DNA of 64,000 nucleotides from Dipteronia dyeriana (GCA_032871835.1 CM065299.1:26553074-26617073); one strand, 5' to 3'; numbered from the stretch's first letter, positions 49,498 to 62,379 are shown. Numbers and translations: made by a program. Notes: generated by a model not told the origin, from the sequence alone.

Positions 49498-50995
49498 AAT
49501 CATGAAATATCCCATGTATATCATGTTTTGTATGAAATATGTATGTCATGTTGTGCATGACATATCCTATATATGTCATTTTGGTATGAAATATCCTCTT
49601 TATACATTATTTCATACAAGACATGAAATATCCTATGTATATCATGTTGTGCATGAAATATATCATGTATGTCATGTTAGGCATGAAATATCCTATGTAT
49701 GTTATGTTGAGTATGAAATATTCTATTTATGCAGTATTTCATATGATGCACGAAATAACCCATGTATATCATGTTGTGCATGAAACATCCCATATATATC
49801 ATGTTGGGCATGAAATATCCTATATATGTCATGTTTGGTATTAAATATCTCATTTATGCATTATTTCATATAAGACATGAAATATCTCATGTATATCATG
49901 TTGTGCATGAAATATCCCATGTATATCATACTGGACACGAAATATCTTATTTATGTCATGTTTGGTGTTTGGTATGAAATATCCACTTTATGCATTATTT
50001 CATACAAGACATGAAATATCTCATGTATATCATGATGTGCATGAAACATCTCATATATATCATGTTGGGCATGAAATATGTATGTCATGTTTGGTATGAA
50101 ATATCCCCTTTATGCATTATTTCATACAAGACATAAAATATCATATGTATATCATGTTGTGCATGAAATATCCCATATATATCATGTTGGGTATGAAATA
50201 TCCTATGTATGTCATTTTTTGTATGAAATATCCCCTTTATGAATTATTTCATACAAGACATGAAATATCCCTTGTATATCATGTTGTGCATGAAACATCA
50301 CATGTATGTCATGTTAGACATTAAATATCCTATGTATATCATGTTTGGTATAAAATATCTCTTTTATGCATTATTTCATACAAGACATGAAATATCTCAT
50401 GTATATCATGTTGTGCATGAAACATCTCATGTATGTCATGTTGGGTATGAAATATCTTATGTATGTCATGTTTGGTATGAAATATCCCCTTTATGCATTA
50501 TTTCATACAAGACATGAAATATCTCATGTATATCATGTTGTGTGTGAAATATCTCATGTATGTCATGTTGGGCATGAAATATCCTATTTATGTCATGTTG
50601 GGCATGAAATAGCATATGTATGTCATGTTTGGTATGAAATATCCCCTTTATACATTATTTCATACAAGATATGAAATATCCAATGTATATCATGTTGGGC
50701 AAGAAATATCCTATATATGTTATGTTAAGCATGAAATATCTCATATATATCATGTTAGGTATAAAATATCTCATGTACCTCAAAAATACATGACTACAAA
50801 GTATTAGGTGATGTGTCACGTTAAACATCAAATAACCAATGTATATCATGTTGGGGATGAAATATCCTATATATGTCATATTGGGGATGAAATATCTCAT
50901 GTATGTCATGTTGGGGATGAAATATCTCATGTACCTCAAAAATATATGACTACAAAATATTAGATGATGTGTCACGTTAAACATGAAATAACCAA
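49498..50995 (+). repeat. Higher-order tandem array, 127 bp period of about 30 bp subunits
   Basis: Subunits follow the pattern ATGAAATATCYCATGTATRT, then CATGTTGKGC. Four kinds alternate, one of them longer (CCCCTTTATGCATTATTTCA, then TACAAGAC), giving a 127 bp higher-order unit that is most regular at 50112-50640. Because 127 is not a multiple of 3 and stops are rare, overlapping frames of about 60-100 codons rich in Met, Tyr, His and Ile occur in all plus frames. I treat them as repeat artefacts. The right edge (50775-50995) has a different unit of about 160 bp, present twice. Confidence 0.85.
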
Positions 50996-52198
50996 CTTAT
51001 ATCAGTTTTGTCGTGTCACATTGCTTGAAATATAATTTCAAACCGCAATCGAATTTTCTTCTATTGTTACCAAAAAACTTCAAAATTGAAATAAAATGAC
51101 AAAGATCCATCAACAATATCATCTAAAAAACACAATAATACCACCGAAATTGAAGATTTACAAACCTTGAAGTTTTTAGGAAAGATTCAACTACAAACTC
51201 AAAGTTTTTAAAAAACTCTTCCTAAATCTTGGTTTCTTTATGATTTTCCTTCAAAATAACTTTAATTTCTTGACCAATTTGTGTTGAGAATTAAGATTTA
51301 ATAAAGATACAACTGATAAATAGATGAGTGATAGAGAATGATGAGTCATGGAGAGAAAAAAAAAATAAAGGGAAAAAGAGAATAAAGTGATATTTTTATA
51401 ATTTATTGACTAAAAACAATAATTATTATGATGATTGTTTATAAAAAATAAAAAAAATAGAATTTGATTAGAAACAATAATCTATTCTATAGTTTGATTA
51501 TCTTTTACAATTTCACTGCCCACAGTTACACTGTGTATGTGCCTCTCTCCACTAATAATGATTACAGTTGCCTGTAGTGGCAATGATATTAATTTGGCCA
51601 TTTGATCTGATGTAACAGTTTATTTCATTAATTTTCAGCAAATAATTTGCAGCTCTAGCTAGAGTATATATATATATACTTAATTGTCACAAAGGATCTA
51701 CAGTAGTACAGCATAGAGAGAGTGAGAGAGATTACTGAAGCTATATATGAGCTATCCGTTTCAAACTTTCAAACTTTCAAACTTTCAAACTTTCAATGCG
51801 TGCAGTGAGCTTGTTCACAATCTTTAACGTTTGACAATGCAAGTAGTCACAAGGAGATGGCTACTATACCTTTAAGAAATGGGTAGGAAAGATGGCAATT
51901 TTTTTTTGCTTCCAACTGGCAGGCAATTAATGCCATCAGCCGGTTTTCAATCGGTTACTTTTTGTATATATTAAAATCTTAAAATTATGGTAGTAAATAT
52001 AAAAAATTATAAAACAAATTGAAAGTTTATAATTAATTAATACAAATAATTTTGCTAATAATGAAATTTTGAAAGTATTGTTAACATCATAATAATTGTA
52101 TTCATGAAATGATATTAATGAAATTAAAATTTTAAAGTAAATTGAATGAGAAGTTGTAGAAAAATATAAAAAAATTCATGGAAAAGTTAAATACAAAT
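50996..52198. other. Non-coding spacer
   Basis: Contains five tandem copies of AAACTTTC (about 51759-51797), a short TA run (51667-51678) and no recognisable ORF or element ends. Confidence 0.4.
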
Positions 52199-53640
52199 GG
52201 AACAACTTTTATATTTTGGAAAACACTCTAACGTTATCTAAAACGTCAAAGTTGTTCCCTGGAACAACTTCTCGTTAGGAGCAACTTCAACGTTGATGAA
52301 AATCATTTTGACGTTCTATCCAACGTTAGAGTTGTTCCCGGGAACCACTCAACCTTAACAAGGGGAACAACTTTTATTTTTTGAAAACCACTCTAACATT
52401 ATCTATAATGTCAAAGTTGTTCCCAAGAACAACTTCTCGTTGGGAGCAACTTCAACGTTGATAGAAACCACTTTGACATTCTATCCAACGATAGAGTTGT
52501 TCCCGGGAACCACTCAACCTTAACAAGGGGAACAACTTTTATTTTTGAAAACCACTCCAACGTTATCTATAACGTCAAAGTTGTTCCCGGGAACAACTTC
52601 TCGTTGGGAGCAACTTCAACGTTGATGGAAACCACTTTGACATTCTATTCAACGTTAGAGTTGTTCCCGGGAACCACTCAATCTTAACAAGGGGGACAAC
52701 TTTTATTTTTTGGAAGCCATTCCAACATTATCTATAACGTCAAAGTTGTTTCCGGAAATAACTTTTCTTTGGGAGCAACTTCAACGTTGATGGAAATCAA
52801 TTTGACGTTCTATCCAACGTTAGAGTTGTTCATGGGAACCACTCAACCTTAACAAGGGGAACAACTTTTATTTTTTAAAAACCACTCCAACGTTATCTAT
52901 AACGTCAAAGTTGTTTCCGGGAACAACTTCAACGTTGATGGAAACCACTTTGACATTCTATCCAACGTTAGAGTTGTTCCCGGGGACCACTCAACCTTAA
53001 CAAGTGGAACAACTTTTATTTTTTGGAAGCCACTCCAACGTTATCTATAACGTCAAAGTTGTTCCCAGGAACAACTTCTCGTTGGGAGCAACTTCAACGT
53101 TGATGGAAACTACTTTGACGTTCTATCCAACATTAGAGTTGTTCCCGGGAACCACTCAACCTTCACAAGGGGAACAACTTTTATTTTTTGGAAACCACTC
53201 CAACGTTATCTATAACGTCAAAGTTGTTCCCGAGAACAACTTCTGTTGGGAGCAACTTCAACGTTGATGGAAACCACTTTGACGTTCTATCCAACGTTAG
53301 AGTTGTTCTCGGAAACCACTCAACCTTAACAAGGGGGACAACTTTTATTTTTTGGAAACCACTCTAACGTTATCTATAACGTCAAAGTTGTTTCCGAAAG
53401 CAACTTCTCATTGGGAGCAACTTCAATATTGATGGAAACCACTTTGACGTTCTATCCAACATTAGAGTTTTTCTCGGGAACCACTCAACTTTAACAAGGG
53501 GAACAACTGTTATTTTTTGAACGTCATCTATAACGTTATCTATAACGTCGTCTATAACGTCAAACTACTTTAACGTTTAAGTGAATGTCAAAGTATTTCC
53601 CGAGCACAACTTTAACATTGATGGAATCCACTTTAACATG
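52199..53640. repeat. 165 bp satellite-like tandem array, about 8.5 copies
   Basis: Units start at GGAACAACTTTTATTTTTTGG near 52199, 52364, 52529, 52694, 52859, 53007, 53171, 53336 and 53501. The spacing is about 165 bp, with one 148 bp unit that lost 17 bp. Each unit has several AACGTT palindromes and copies of the inverted pair GTTGTTCCC/GGGAACAAC. That pair is a perfect 18 bp palindrome in some units. The last unit decays after 53520. A reading frame of 87 codons across it is not treated as a gene. Confidence 0.88.
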
Positions 53641-53689
53641 ATAAATTATGATAATATAAATTTATCTTTTCCTCTCCTTTTTTTAGTTT

Positions 53690-54700
53690 TTAATTTTCTA
53701 TTATATATATGCATTGAAGATTAATTAAAACAATCCCTAATTCCATATAATGATTTTTTTGACATAATAATATTATTCTTTTATAAATTAGGTGTGTTAA
53801 TAATTTAGGAGGGTTTATAAATAAAATGCATTACAATTAATATATTCATTTTTTTTAAAATGTACTATTGGCATTAGAATGAGTGCTTATGGTAATATTT
53901 TTTTTTTAAATGTGTACTAGTTAGTTTATGGTGGTAATATCCGTACCCGTTTAATATTTGTATGGTTTTAAACTATCTATTTTATATTTATATGATCTTA
54001 AATTTAAATAATTAATAAAAAACTTCATAAAATTTTAATTTTCATAAATTAATAAACGGTTAAATATAGTAAGGGTATCAATACATCTCCAAGTAGCTTA
54101 CAAAAATAACAATACATCTTCACACACACACATATATATAACAAAATGAATAATTTTAGTATGTAAATTTTAATAATTAGTTTAAAAAACAAGAAAAAGG
54201 AATGGTTTAAAAAATAAAACTTACTAATCATCTTAAAGAGTTTTTATTTTTTCCCAAATTGTAACAGTAACAAAATAAAATTAAAATTGGTATGATTTTT
54301 CCTATTAGAAAAAACACTTAAATTTTCTTAACTCCTGTATGTCCATATTTCTCACAAAATAATATAAAAAATATCATCGTCATTGAAAAAAGTCAACTTA
54401 ACATTACAACCAGTGACATTCATTTACAAAAGAGTTTTTTTTTTTTAAGGAGTTACATCCTTCAACTACCAAACCTTCATTCAAGTATACACAACACCAT
54501 TATAAGTCCACATGTGTACACACGAAAAAATCAAAGTCATAAAAAAATTGTTTAGTTTTTCGGATCTCCTCCTCATAATTTTTTTCTTTTATTTTCTTTA
54601 GTTTTTCCTTTTTTTAATTGGTTTATTTAGAAAATAAATAAAATAAGTCATACAAAATAAAACAAAATAATAATATAAGGGCATTTTTCTATTTTATAAA
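53690..54700. repeat. Diverged 1 kb duplication, copy 1
   Basis: Shares with 55600-56400, in the same order, blocks such as CCATATTTCTCACAAAATAATAT, TCAACTTAACATTACAA, AAGGAGTTACATCC and AAGTCCACATGTGTACACAC. It is AT-rich with no coding content. Confidence 0.55.
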
Positions 54701-54810
54701 TATATATACACACACACATTGAAGATGTATATTAACAATCCTTATAACGTTTCATTTATAACATGAAAACAGTGCATTTAAATCTAATTTAGTTAAAGTA
54801 TCCTTAGCAT

Positions 54811-55334
54811 TAGGGATGACAATGGATCGGATTGGGTATGGTTACCCCAATATCCATCTCCGTATCCGTTTGAAATATATATGTACATCCCTGCATCCAT
54901 CCCCATTTTTAAGTGAGCGGGGTGGATTCAGATAATCCGTTAATTAAGATAGAGATATACATGCTCGCACCGTTTAAATTTTTATAGTTTACAGTAGAAA
55001 AATATAATTAACATATGTGACAGTACATTTTATCATATTTAAAGATAAACAAATACATCCAATAAAGTTCAAATATAAAAATTAATAATAACTTATATAA
55101 TTAGAATTAATTATTACATAATAATTTTTTATATTTTTAAAATAATAAAATATATAATGGATTCGGATAGAGATAGATATCCTTAGACGATATACATCAT
55201 CATCCCTGAAAATAAAATGGATATTTGGATGATATCCATCACCGCTCCGTCCACAAAATAATAATATTCATCCTTATTTAAACGAAACGGATTCTTACGA
55301 ATATCCTTATCCGTGGATAATTTTACCATTCCTA
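54811..55334. mobile_element. hAT-type MITE, 524 bp, with perfect 8 bp target duplication
   Basis: Left end TAGGGATGACAATGGATCGG; right end, reversed, TAGGAATGGTAAAATTATCC. Flanked by CTTAGCAT on both sides (54803-54810 and 55335-55342). The subterminal regions carry repeated GGATATCC/ATCCGTATCC-type motifs. There is no transposase. Confidence 0.85.
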
Positions 55335-55599
55335 CTTAGCATGCATTTGTCATGCCATACTAATTCGTAATAAAATGGATTGATATTTAATGTGGCTAAG
55401 GTAAATTGGATTGATATATAATTCTGAAGACTCTGTGATAAGTATTATTTTACTCTTTTTTTATTTCTGCCTTTATTTTATATCTAGCTATGAATTTTAT
55501 TAATAAACAACTTTTTTTAAAAGTTTTATAGATTGAAAATCTCTTGACTCCTTATACAATCCATTATACAATATTTATTTTTTAAATTTTAAATATGGA

Positions 55600-56400
55600 T
55601 ATATATATTAGTTTTAGGTGAGGCAATATCTGCACCCATTTAATAATTGTATGATATTAATCTATCTATCTAATATTTATATGAACATATTTTAGAAGAC
55701 TTATAAATCTATTCCATTAATATATTCAATTATTATGGATATCCCAAATTGTTATACTCAATTATTCATTCTTTTGAAGAGTTTCTTGAGTTTCAATTTG
55801 TTCCCAAACTGTAAATTAAATATTTGGTATTAATAATTTCCACATACAAATGGATATAAAATTTATAATAATATTTTCAAAAATCAATTATAAATTTAAA
55901 TAATTAATAATAAACTTCAAAAAAATTTAAAATTTTAATTTATAACAAAAATAGCAATATATATAACAAAAATAATGAATAATTTTAGTTTGTAAATTTC
56001 AACAAGAAAAAGTATTGGTTCAAACAAATAAAAACTTATTAACCATCTTAAAGGGTTTCTAATTTTTTTTTCAAATTATGACATTAATAAAAATAAAAAT
56101 AAAATTGATAGAATCATTCTGATAAAACAAAACCCATCTAAGTGTTCATAATTCCTATATATTCATATTTCTCACAAAATAATATTAACTGAAAATAATC
56201 AACTTAACATTACAATTTACGATCGATAGAATTTATAAAAGGGTTGTATCTTTATTTTTAAGGAGTTGCACCCTTTAGCTATCCAACCTCCTTATAAATC
56301 CACATGTGTGCACACAAGAAGATCCAAAAAAAAGTTTCCAGTTCTTTTATGTTTATTGGTATATTTAGTTTTAAAAAAGGCCATCCCATTTTATAAAATT
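55600..56400. repeat. Diverged 1 kb duplication, copy 2
   Basis: Second copy of the 53690-54700 segment, separated from it by the MITE and about 500 bp. Confidence 0.55.
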
Positions 56401-58252
56401 TGTAATTGAATTGATTGAAATTGAACAAACCGTAAAGAACAATTCAAAAATATACATCAACCTCCAAATAGAAACCCAATGGACTAGGGAGATCAATTTA
56501 TAAAAAAAAAATAGAAAAAAATGATATTAAAAATAAAATAAAATAAACTATATCTCCTTCATTATTTGATATCATTCAATAATTCTATAAAAATCAATTC
56601 CAAAGAAAATCACAAATCAATCCCAAAAACAAAAACCGCAGATCTCATTCAATAATTCATATATTCTCATTTCTTCTTCAGTCAATTCCAAAAGAAATCA
56701 CAAATCAATAATAATAATAAAAATCAACAAATTAATAATCCCAACAAAAAATCCACAAATTCATATCATATTCATCAATGGCCTGGAAAAAAAATCCATA
56801 CAAATCTCATCAATCAGATGAAGGATCTGGAACAAAATGAAATGAGGCATATGATGGAGTGCCAGATTATTGATTAAGAATTCATATCATCTTCATCGAT
56901 CATCTAACAATTCCAAAAACATTAAAAAAAAAAAAAAAAAAAAAAGACAATAATCTGCAAAAAATCGAGATACAAACACACCTTCATCAATCAAAATCCT
57001 CTTGAATATGTTTCCCCAAGAAAACAAAACATTCAAAAATTTGTTTGTGGGGGAGATTGAGATTCATCTGCGATGGAACTCATCTCCATCGTAGATTCGC
57101 AGACGAGTTCTCATATGTGATGGAGCTCCATTGAAGATGAAAAGCTCGTACTCCATCGCAGATGGGTCTCCATCTGTTGCAGACGGGTCTCCATCTGTTG
57201 CAGACGGAGCGCCGCTCCATCCGAGATTTGTTCCATTTCAGATTCCAAAATTCTCTTTTTTTCAGATTTGGATTTAGGTTTTCTTTAAATAGAATTAGTG
57301 TCATGGAATTGAGGATTTAAGGTAGATTTGGATTTGATTAGTATGAAATTTGTATGTGTTAAAAGAGAAAAAGTTTCCCTTCAAAGATTTGTTGCATTTG
57401 GGTGGTTTTTGAATTTTGAAATAGAGCTTAGTTTCTCAAAAGCTTCGTCTTCTTCTCTAATGAGAGAAAAAATAGTACTAATAATCTTCTTCAACAGAAA
57501 AAGAAACCGGTGAAACAAGTACAGGGTAAACACTCTTTCTTTATTTTTTATTTATTTCAACCATTGGATAAGATTTTTCTCAGTCCAATGGTTATTTTTA
57601 GTTTGTTAAAGAATTGGTATGATGCCAATGGGTTTCTCGCGTATAGTAGCCAGTCCCTAGTCACATGGTTTCAATAGCAACATAAGCTACAGTAAACAGT
57701 GAATGGTATGGCCTTTTGTCTGGTTTTAATTTCTAAATAAACGGCCAATAGACAATAGTGTTGTTGCACCATACAGCATGTGATTCTATCTTCTTTGTGT
57801 CAGTAAACACCAGGGAACAATAGACATATATAGAGATAGCTAGATATGTCCATTATTGCTGTCCTCCTCTATTAATATAGCCGTGTTTGTTTTAGCTAAT
57901 TCTTCAACTATAAAGAAGAGGAAATTAAAGTATTTCTTAAATTTCAACCTCAGATAAACCATGCATGACAGCTTATCCTTTACAAAAGGAGTGGGGTTAT
58001 CAATTAAAGTTTGGTTCATTAATATATGATAGCTAGGCATGTGATCATATTTCCAACAGTTTTTTTTAGTCATATATAATACTCAAAAATCAGACTGAAC
58101 CCGCCTATTATGACTTGATAAAATGATGGTAGATAGCATTCATTTAGTCTGATAATATCCTATACAAAATTCAACAAATTAAATTGCACACTCCTAGACT
58201 ATGAAAAAAAAAGTGTTGACCCTATTATTCAAGAGATAGCTATTGTAAAAAC
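56401..58252. other. Non-coding, AT-rich, no gene recognised
   Basis: Holds an A-tract (about 56922-56945) and a GC-richer block (57060-57240) with two 21 bp copies of GGTCTCCATCTGTTGCAGAC. Short frames on both strands have no recognisable domain. The GC-richer block could be a leader of an unrecognised transcript. Confidence 0.35.
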
Positions 58253-58900
58253 TAAGGGTGGGCATGGTTCGGTTCGGTTCGGTTTTGACCAAAACCGTAT
58301 TGAACCGATATATGTTTGATTTTTAAAAATGTGAACCGATTTGAAGCGTTTTGAACCTGAAAACCGAATTGAACCGAACACCTTTATTTAGGTTCAGTTC
58401 GTTTCAATTCGGTTTTGGGCATATTGGGCTTTGAAGGTTTTTTACTATGTTTTTCAAATTTTTTGTATCTTTAAGTTGCATTTTTGGCATTTAGATTTAA
58501 ACATTTCTAAGAAAACATAATATATAAAAAGTAATTTAAACAAAATACAACTCGATTTTGAATCCAAATCTAAAATTCCAATCATATTCGGTCTATATAC
58601 TCAATCAAAATATAAAATAATCATAACTTCTATAAATAGAAGTAAAAATATGTAGTATATAATGTAGTCCAAAAATAAAACATCATTAACAAACAATCCA
58701 TAATAAAATTGAACCTTACAAAATAATTAATTAAGACAATTCGGTTTATTCTGTTCGGTTCGGTTTTGTATGTCCAAAACCGAAACCGAACCGAATTCAA
58801 TTCGGTTTTCAAATTTCAAATCGGTTTGAACTGAATAGAAGCTATAAACCGAACCAAACACCTTTTTTCGATTCGGTTTCGGTTTTTATGCCCACCCCTA
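58253..58900. mobile_element. hAT-type MITE, 648 bp, with perfect 8 bp target duplication
   Basis: Left end TAAGGGTGGGCATGGTTCGG; right end, reversed, TAGGGGTGGGCATAAAAACC. Flanked by GTAAAAAC (58245-58252 and 58901-58908). Subterminal repeats of GGTTCGGTT and AACCGAA occupy both sides, the usual hAT transposase-binding layout. It has no coding capacity. Confidence 0.88.
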
Positions 58901-58908
58901 GTAAAAAC

Positions 58909-59387
58909 CCTTGGCCCCGGTGGAAGGCAACATTTCAAAAAGAATATTTCGAGACTCCTTGGGCTGTCATCTCCATTATTGCATTTGTAGTGTTCATATA
59001 GTTAGGGTTCATTCAGTCTGACAATGTTCGGATATATGTGACATATAGCATCATATTAAGCATGTGCAAACTGTTACAAAACATGATTAGCTCATGGGAA
59101 CATGTTCATCCACACTTTGATTTATTAGAGCTTGTCAATTGGTTGTGCAGCTCAAAACCTAAGGCCGGACAATCATAAAGAAAATATATATATGCAGAAG
59201 ATAAATATATATATTGATAGTTTAATCAGCTAATTATACAGCAAGAAGAAGATCATCAAAGAGAAGAAAATGAATTTTGATTTCAGGCCTGTAGAGTTAC
59301 TTAATCAAGATTAATTAGAACTATGTAAGGGCACAGAAAGTAACACAGAGAGAGAGATGGAAAATTTGACAATATCCGTCAACCTAG
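58909..59387. other. 3' flank of the small gene
   Basis: No ORF. The last 150 bp or so (59210-59387) is the likely 3' UTR of the gene at 59388-59594. Confidence 0.3.
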
Positions 59388-59594
59388 CTAGTAGGAGGGA
59401 TTGCAGGCAATACAAGCAAGCAAGAGAATGGCAGAGGAAATACCATCTTCTTCAAGATTTGAGCTGCTCCTTTTGAACTTGCTAGCTTTTCCTTTGTTGC
59501 ACTGTATCATCACCTGCTTTTGCTGCTGATAACCTGCCTTGTGCTCTTGTTGCTGCTGCTTTCTCTTCATGGCTTCTTCCACTTTTGACACCAT
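59388..59594 (-). CDS. Small conserved plant protein of 68 residues, function unknown
   Basis: Single exon on the minus strand. The N-terminal half is charged and glutamine-rich (KRKQQQQEHK, QQQKQ), followed by a basic stretch KGKASKFKRSSS. The C-terminus SNLEEDGISSAILLLACIAC is the most telling part. A very similar EEDGxSSAILLLACIAC tail occurs, as I recall, in a family of tiny uncharacterised plant proteins. The hydrophobic, cysteine-containing tail is too short for a confident membrane segment. The start at 59594 is the only ATG before the frame opens and has an A-rich context. A TATA box lies 95 bp upstream. It looks like an ordinary intact host gene. Confidence 0.62.
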   Translation of the reverse strand: MVSKVEEAMKRKQQQQEHKAGYQQQKQVMIQCNKGKASKFKRSSSNLEEDGISSAILLLACIACNPSY

Positions 59595-59688
59595 TTTTTT
59601 TTCTTTATCCCTGATTTAAGACACTACTGTGATTATTAGAGAGAACTAAGGTATGTGCATGGGAAAAAGTCATACATGAGACTCCTCC

Positions 59689-59695
59689 ATTTATA
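59689..59695 (-). promoter_or_regulatory. TATA box of the small gene
   Basis: Read on minus as TATAAAT in CTATAAATGGAGGAG, 95 bp upstream of the ATG at 59594. This leaves a leader of about 65 nt. Confidence 0.55.
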
Positions 59696-59699
59696 GCCC

Positions 59700-62310
59700 A
59701 TTATGGTACCAAAATACCCTCCTTTTCTTCCCATTATTACATTTTATTATCTAGATTCCTAGGGAGCTAGGCATATATCTTCCAAAACCAATGCAAGACC
59801 TACCCCACTGTATATCTTTCCAAAGAATTTAAGGATTATTCTGATTTTAATATTATATGTACACATCGTATTCTTAGCTCAAATGATGTGTGCACCACAG
59901 TTAATTTTTCATTACTGGTGTAGTATGTGTTACTAGTGGAGGATTTGTGTTTCATCATTTACAATTTACAAGTAGTAAATATAGGAAAGTTTTCTTCTCA
60001 GAATTGTAGGTGTAGGTATCTTTCGATTCTGGAAGGACCGTACATACAGTTTGATCTCATTAGATTCCGATAAAATCTGACCGGTTCGTTTTCAGCTTTA
60101 AAAAAAAAAAAAACAAAGTATACTATACATGCAATAATTATACTTGTATGTATGGGCCGTATGGCATTGGTAGATGAAGCTTTTGAATTTGGGGTAAAGA
60201 TGATGTTTCAACACATATTGTCACAAACATGGCCACCATAATTCAAAAAATTAGAAAAACCTTTCAAGTTGATCTTTGACTCAGAAAACTAATAAATTTG
60301 AAAAGGAAATCTACAAAATGAGTATTATATATCATATCCAGCTAGAAATTTTTTGCAAAACGGCGCATTGGATTCTCTTTGAATGCTAGCTCAATCATAT
60401 AAAGATTAGCAATCAATAATTTTGTATTAGCTGTTGTATTGTCTTAAATAATCAGTTTTTATGTAGTTCTAGATTTCTAGTTCAGTTAGTTACATGCATG
60501 AAAATTATATAAAAATTTGTTAGACTTAAACAACTAACCAAGAAATTATACATCTACAATAATTTTGGAACACAATGATTTTGATGATTGGATCTGTATG
60601 CTAAAACAGAAGATATATAAGATAAATCCGTCAAAATAATTGGTATAGGCAGAATGAAGAGATCAAATTATGGTAAAATTATATCCAGTTCTAGTCCTTA
60701 ATAGAGAATTGACTAAGAAATTCTTGTCGTGACATTAGAGTAAAGAGCCCTTCATGTGCAAAGCCATGTGAGCATGTGTTTATGTTCTCGTCCTCTTGTT
60801 GCCAAAACTTGCATCCACAGGGCCCAACAGTCGTCATTTGTAAGTGCATGCATATACTTTCCCTTCCACTTTAGAAAAATTTGTCAATAGTACGTACGTC
60901 TTAATCAAAACTATTACGGACCTTATGGTCATGGATCGAAATTCTTCACAACCGTGAAAGCTGTTTTCAACATTATTCACGACTGCAACCGTTTTTATCA
61001 AAATCATTCACAACAACGTTTATATCTACATCCGAATTAAGAAACTTAAAAGACTAATGGGTTTACCACATGGTCCAAATTCAAAAACAAACACATTAAA
61101 TTTAAATAATCACGCGGGGGATTTGAACCTAAAACTGTTAGGACAATAAAGTTATGATATCATGTATTAGAGTAATCATTGGATCTAAATACTTAAATTT
61201 ATAATAAATAGTCCAACAATAGCATCTAAATACTTGAACATGTGCATATGTATAATAATATGAAGTCCATAGTAAACATTACTGATGTATTAGAATGTCG
61301 CCGTTATCAAAACTATTATAATCATGAATCTAAACAGTATGATAATCGAAATTCTTCACAACCATGAAAGCTAAATTCAACACTACTCATAACGGCACCA
61401 GTTTTGATCAAAATCGTTCACAGCATCCTAAAACACAAGATGTATAAGGATATGATCAAAGAAACATTGAAAAGCGATGTATGCTTGAAGTTTAGTTCAT
61501 GTATGAACAAGAAGGGTCCAAGCTTGGTGAGTAATATTTGTTGTGATTGAAAGAGACAAGCAATTGAAGGGAGGGTGACTGTGTGTGGCCATGAGCCCAT
61601 AATTCTGAACATGCAGGGGCCACGGCTTTATGAAATGGTATGTTGGCCATTCTCACAACACCCCATTTTGCTTTGCTTTTATTTGAAGCTTCAACAGCTT
61701 CAATATTAGAGAATTCCATTGACCCGTTATTTGGCTACATACATAGTTTTTTCTAACTTTGTATTTGGTGCTATGGTTCTCTTTTTTCTTCTAGGATCGA
61801 GAGAGACTGAGCAGCAGAGACTCGAAAATGATAAAGCAATATTATATTACAGACTGGATTTTTTGTCTTGATTCCAAGATATATAAATACCTAGGAGGAC
61901 TATTCAAATACATTTATCTACTTAAAATTTATATATAGTTGCATCGCCTAACTAGCTATATGACGGCCATTTAGTACTCAATAACATAATTGTATACTTA
62001 ATAACATAATTGTACAGTGGAAATGGTGAGAATTATTATTTTTTTTTCTTGTGTTGAAAGGATGTCACCAGTTTAATAATTTATGTTTAAAAGGCTCCTA
62101 TTATGGTGAACTATCCAAATTGATTTTAAAAGTTGTATTTGTGCTTTCATCTTCAGTTTCAGAAAGAGCAGTTCAATTCTTTCTCCAAAAAAATTGTCTG
62201 GAAATCGATTTAAAGGGCCCCTCAAAATCATTTTTCGAATATGAAGGAAACAGATCTTTGTGATCTCCCTAATTTGTTTTCATGTATTTGTGAGTGATTT
62301 AAGATGTATT
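59700..62310. other. Upstream and intergenic DNA with one direct repeat
   Basis: No convincing gene. A direct repeat of about 120 bp occurs near 60895-61015 and 61305-61423 (GAAATTCTTCACAACC, TGAAAGCT, then ATCAAAATC..TTCACA). A minus frame at 61719-61492 (75 codons) has no recognisable domain and is not called. Confidence 0.35.
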
Positions 62311-62379
62311 CAATAAATGTATGAACATTTAGTCTCCAGAATATACACCATGTTTTTTTTCTTATTTTTCGAGAATTTG

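Noticed and set aside
49502..50807. Six overlapping plus-strand frames of 60-100 codons as genes
   Set aside because: They repeat one another out of phase with the 127 bp period and have biased Met/Tyr/His composition. They are products of a stop-poor repeat.
49498..50995. CRISPR-like array
   Set aside because: Repeats are degenerate, contiguous and without unique spacers, in a plant genome. It is a higher-order tandem repeat.
61492..61719. Minus-strand frame of 75 codons starting MEFSNIEAVEAS
   Set aside because: Reasonable codon composition but no recognisable family, no clear promoter, and an overlapping frame of similar size. Left uncalled.
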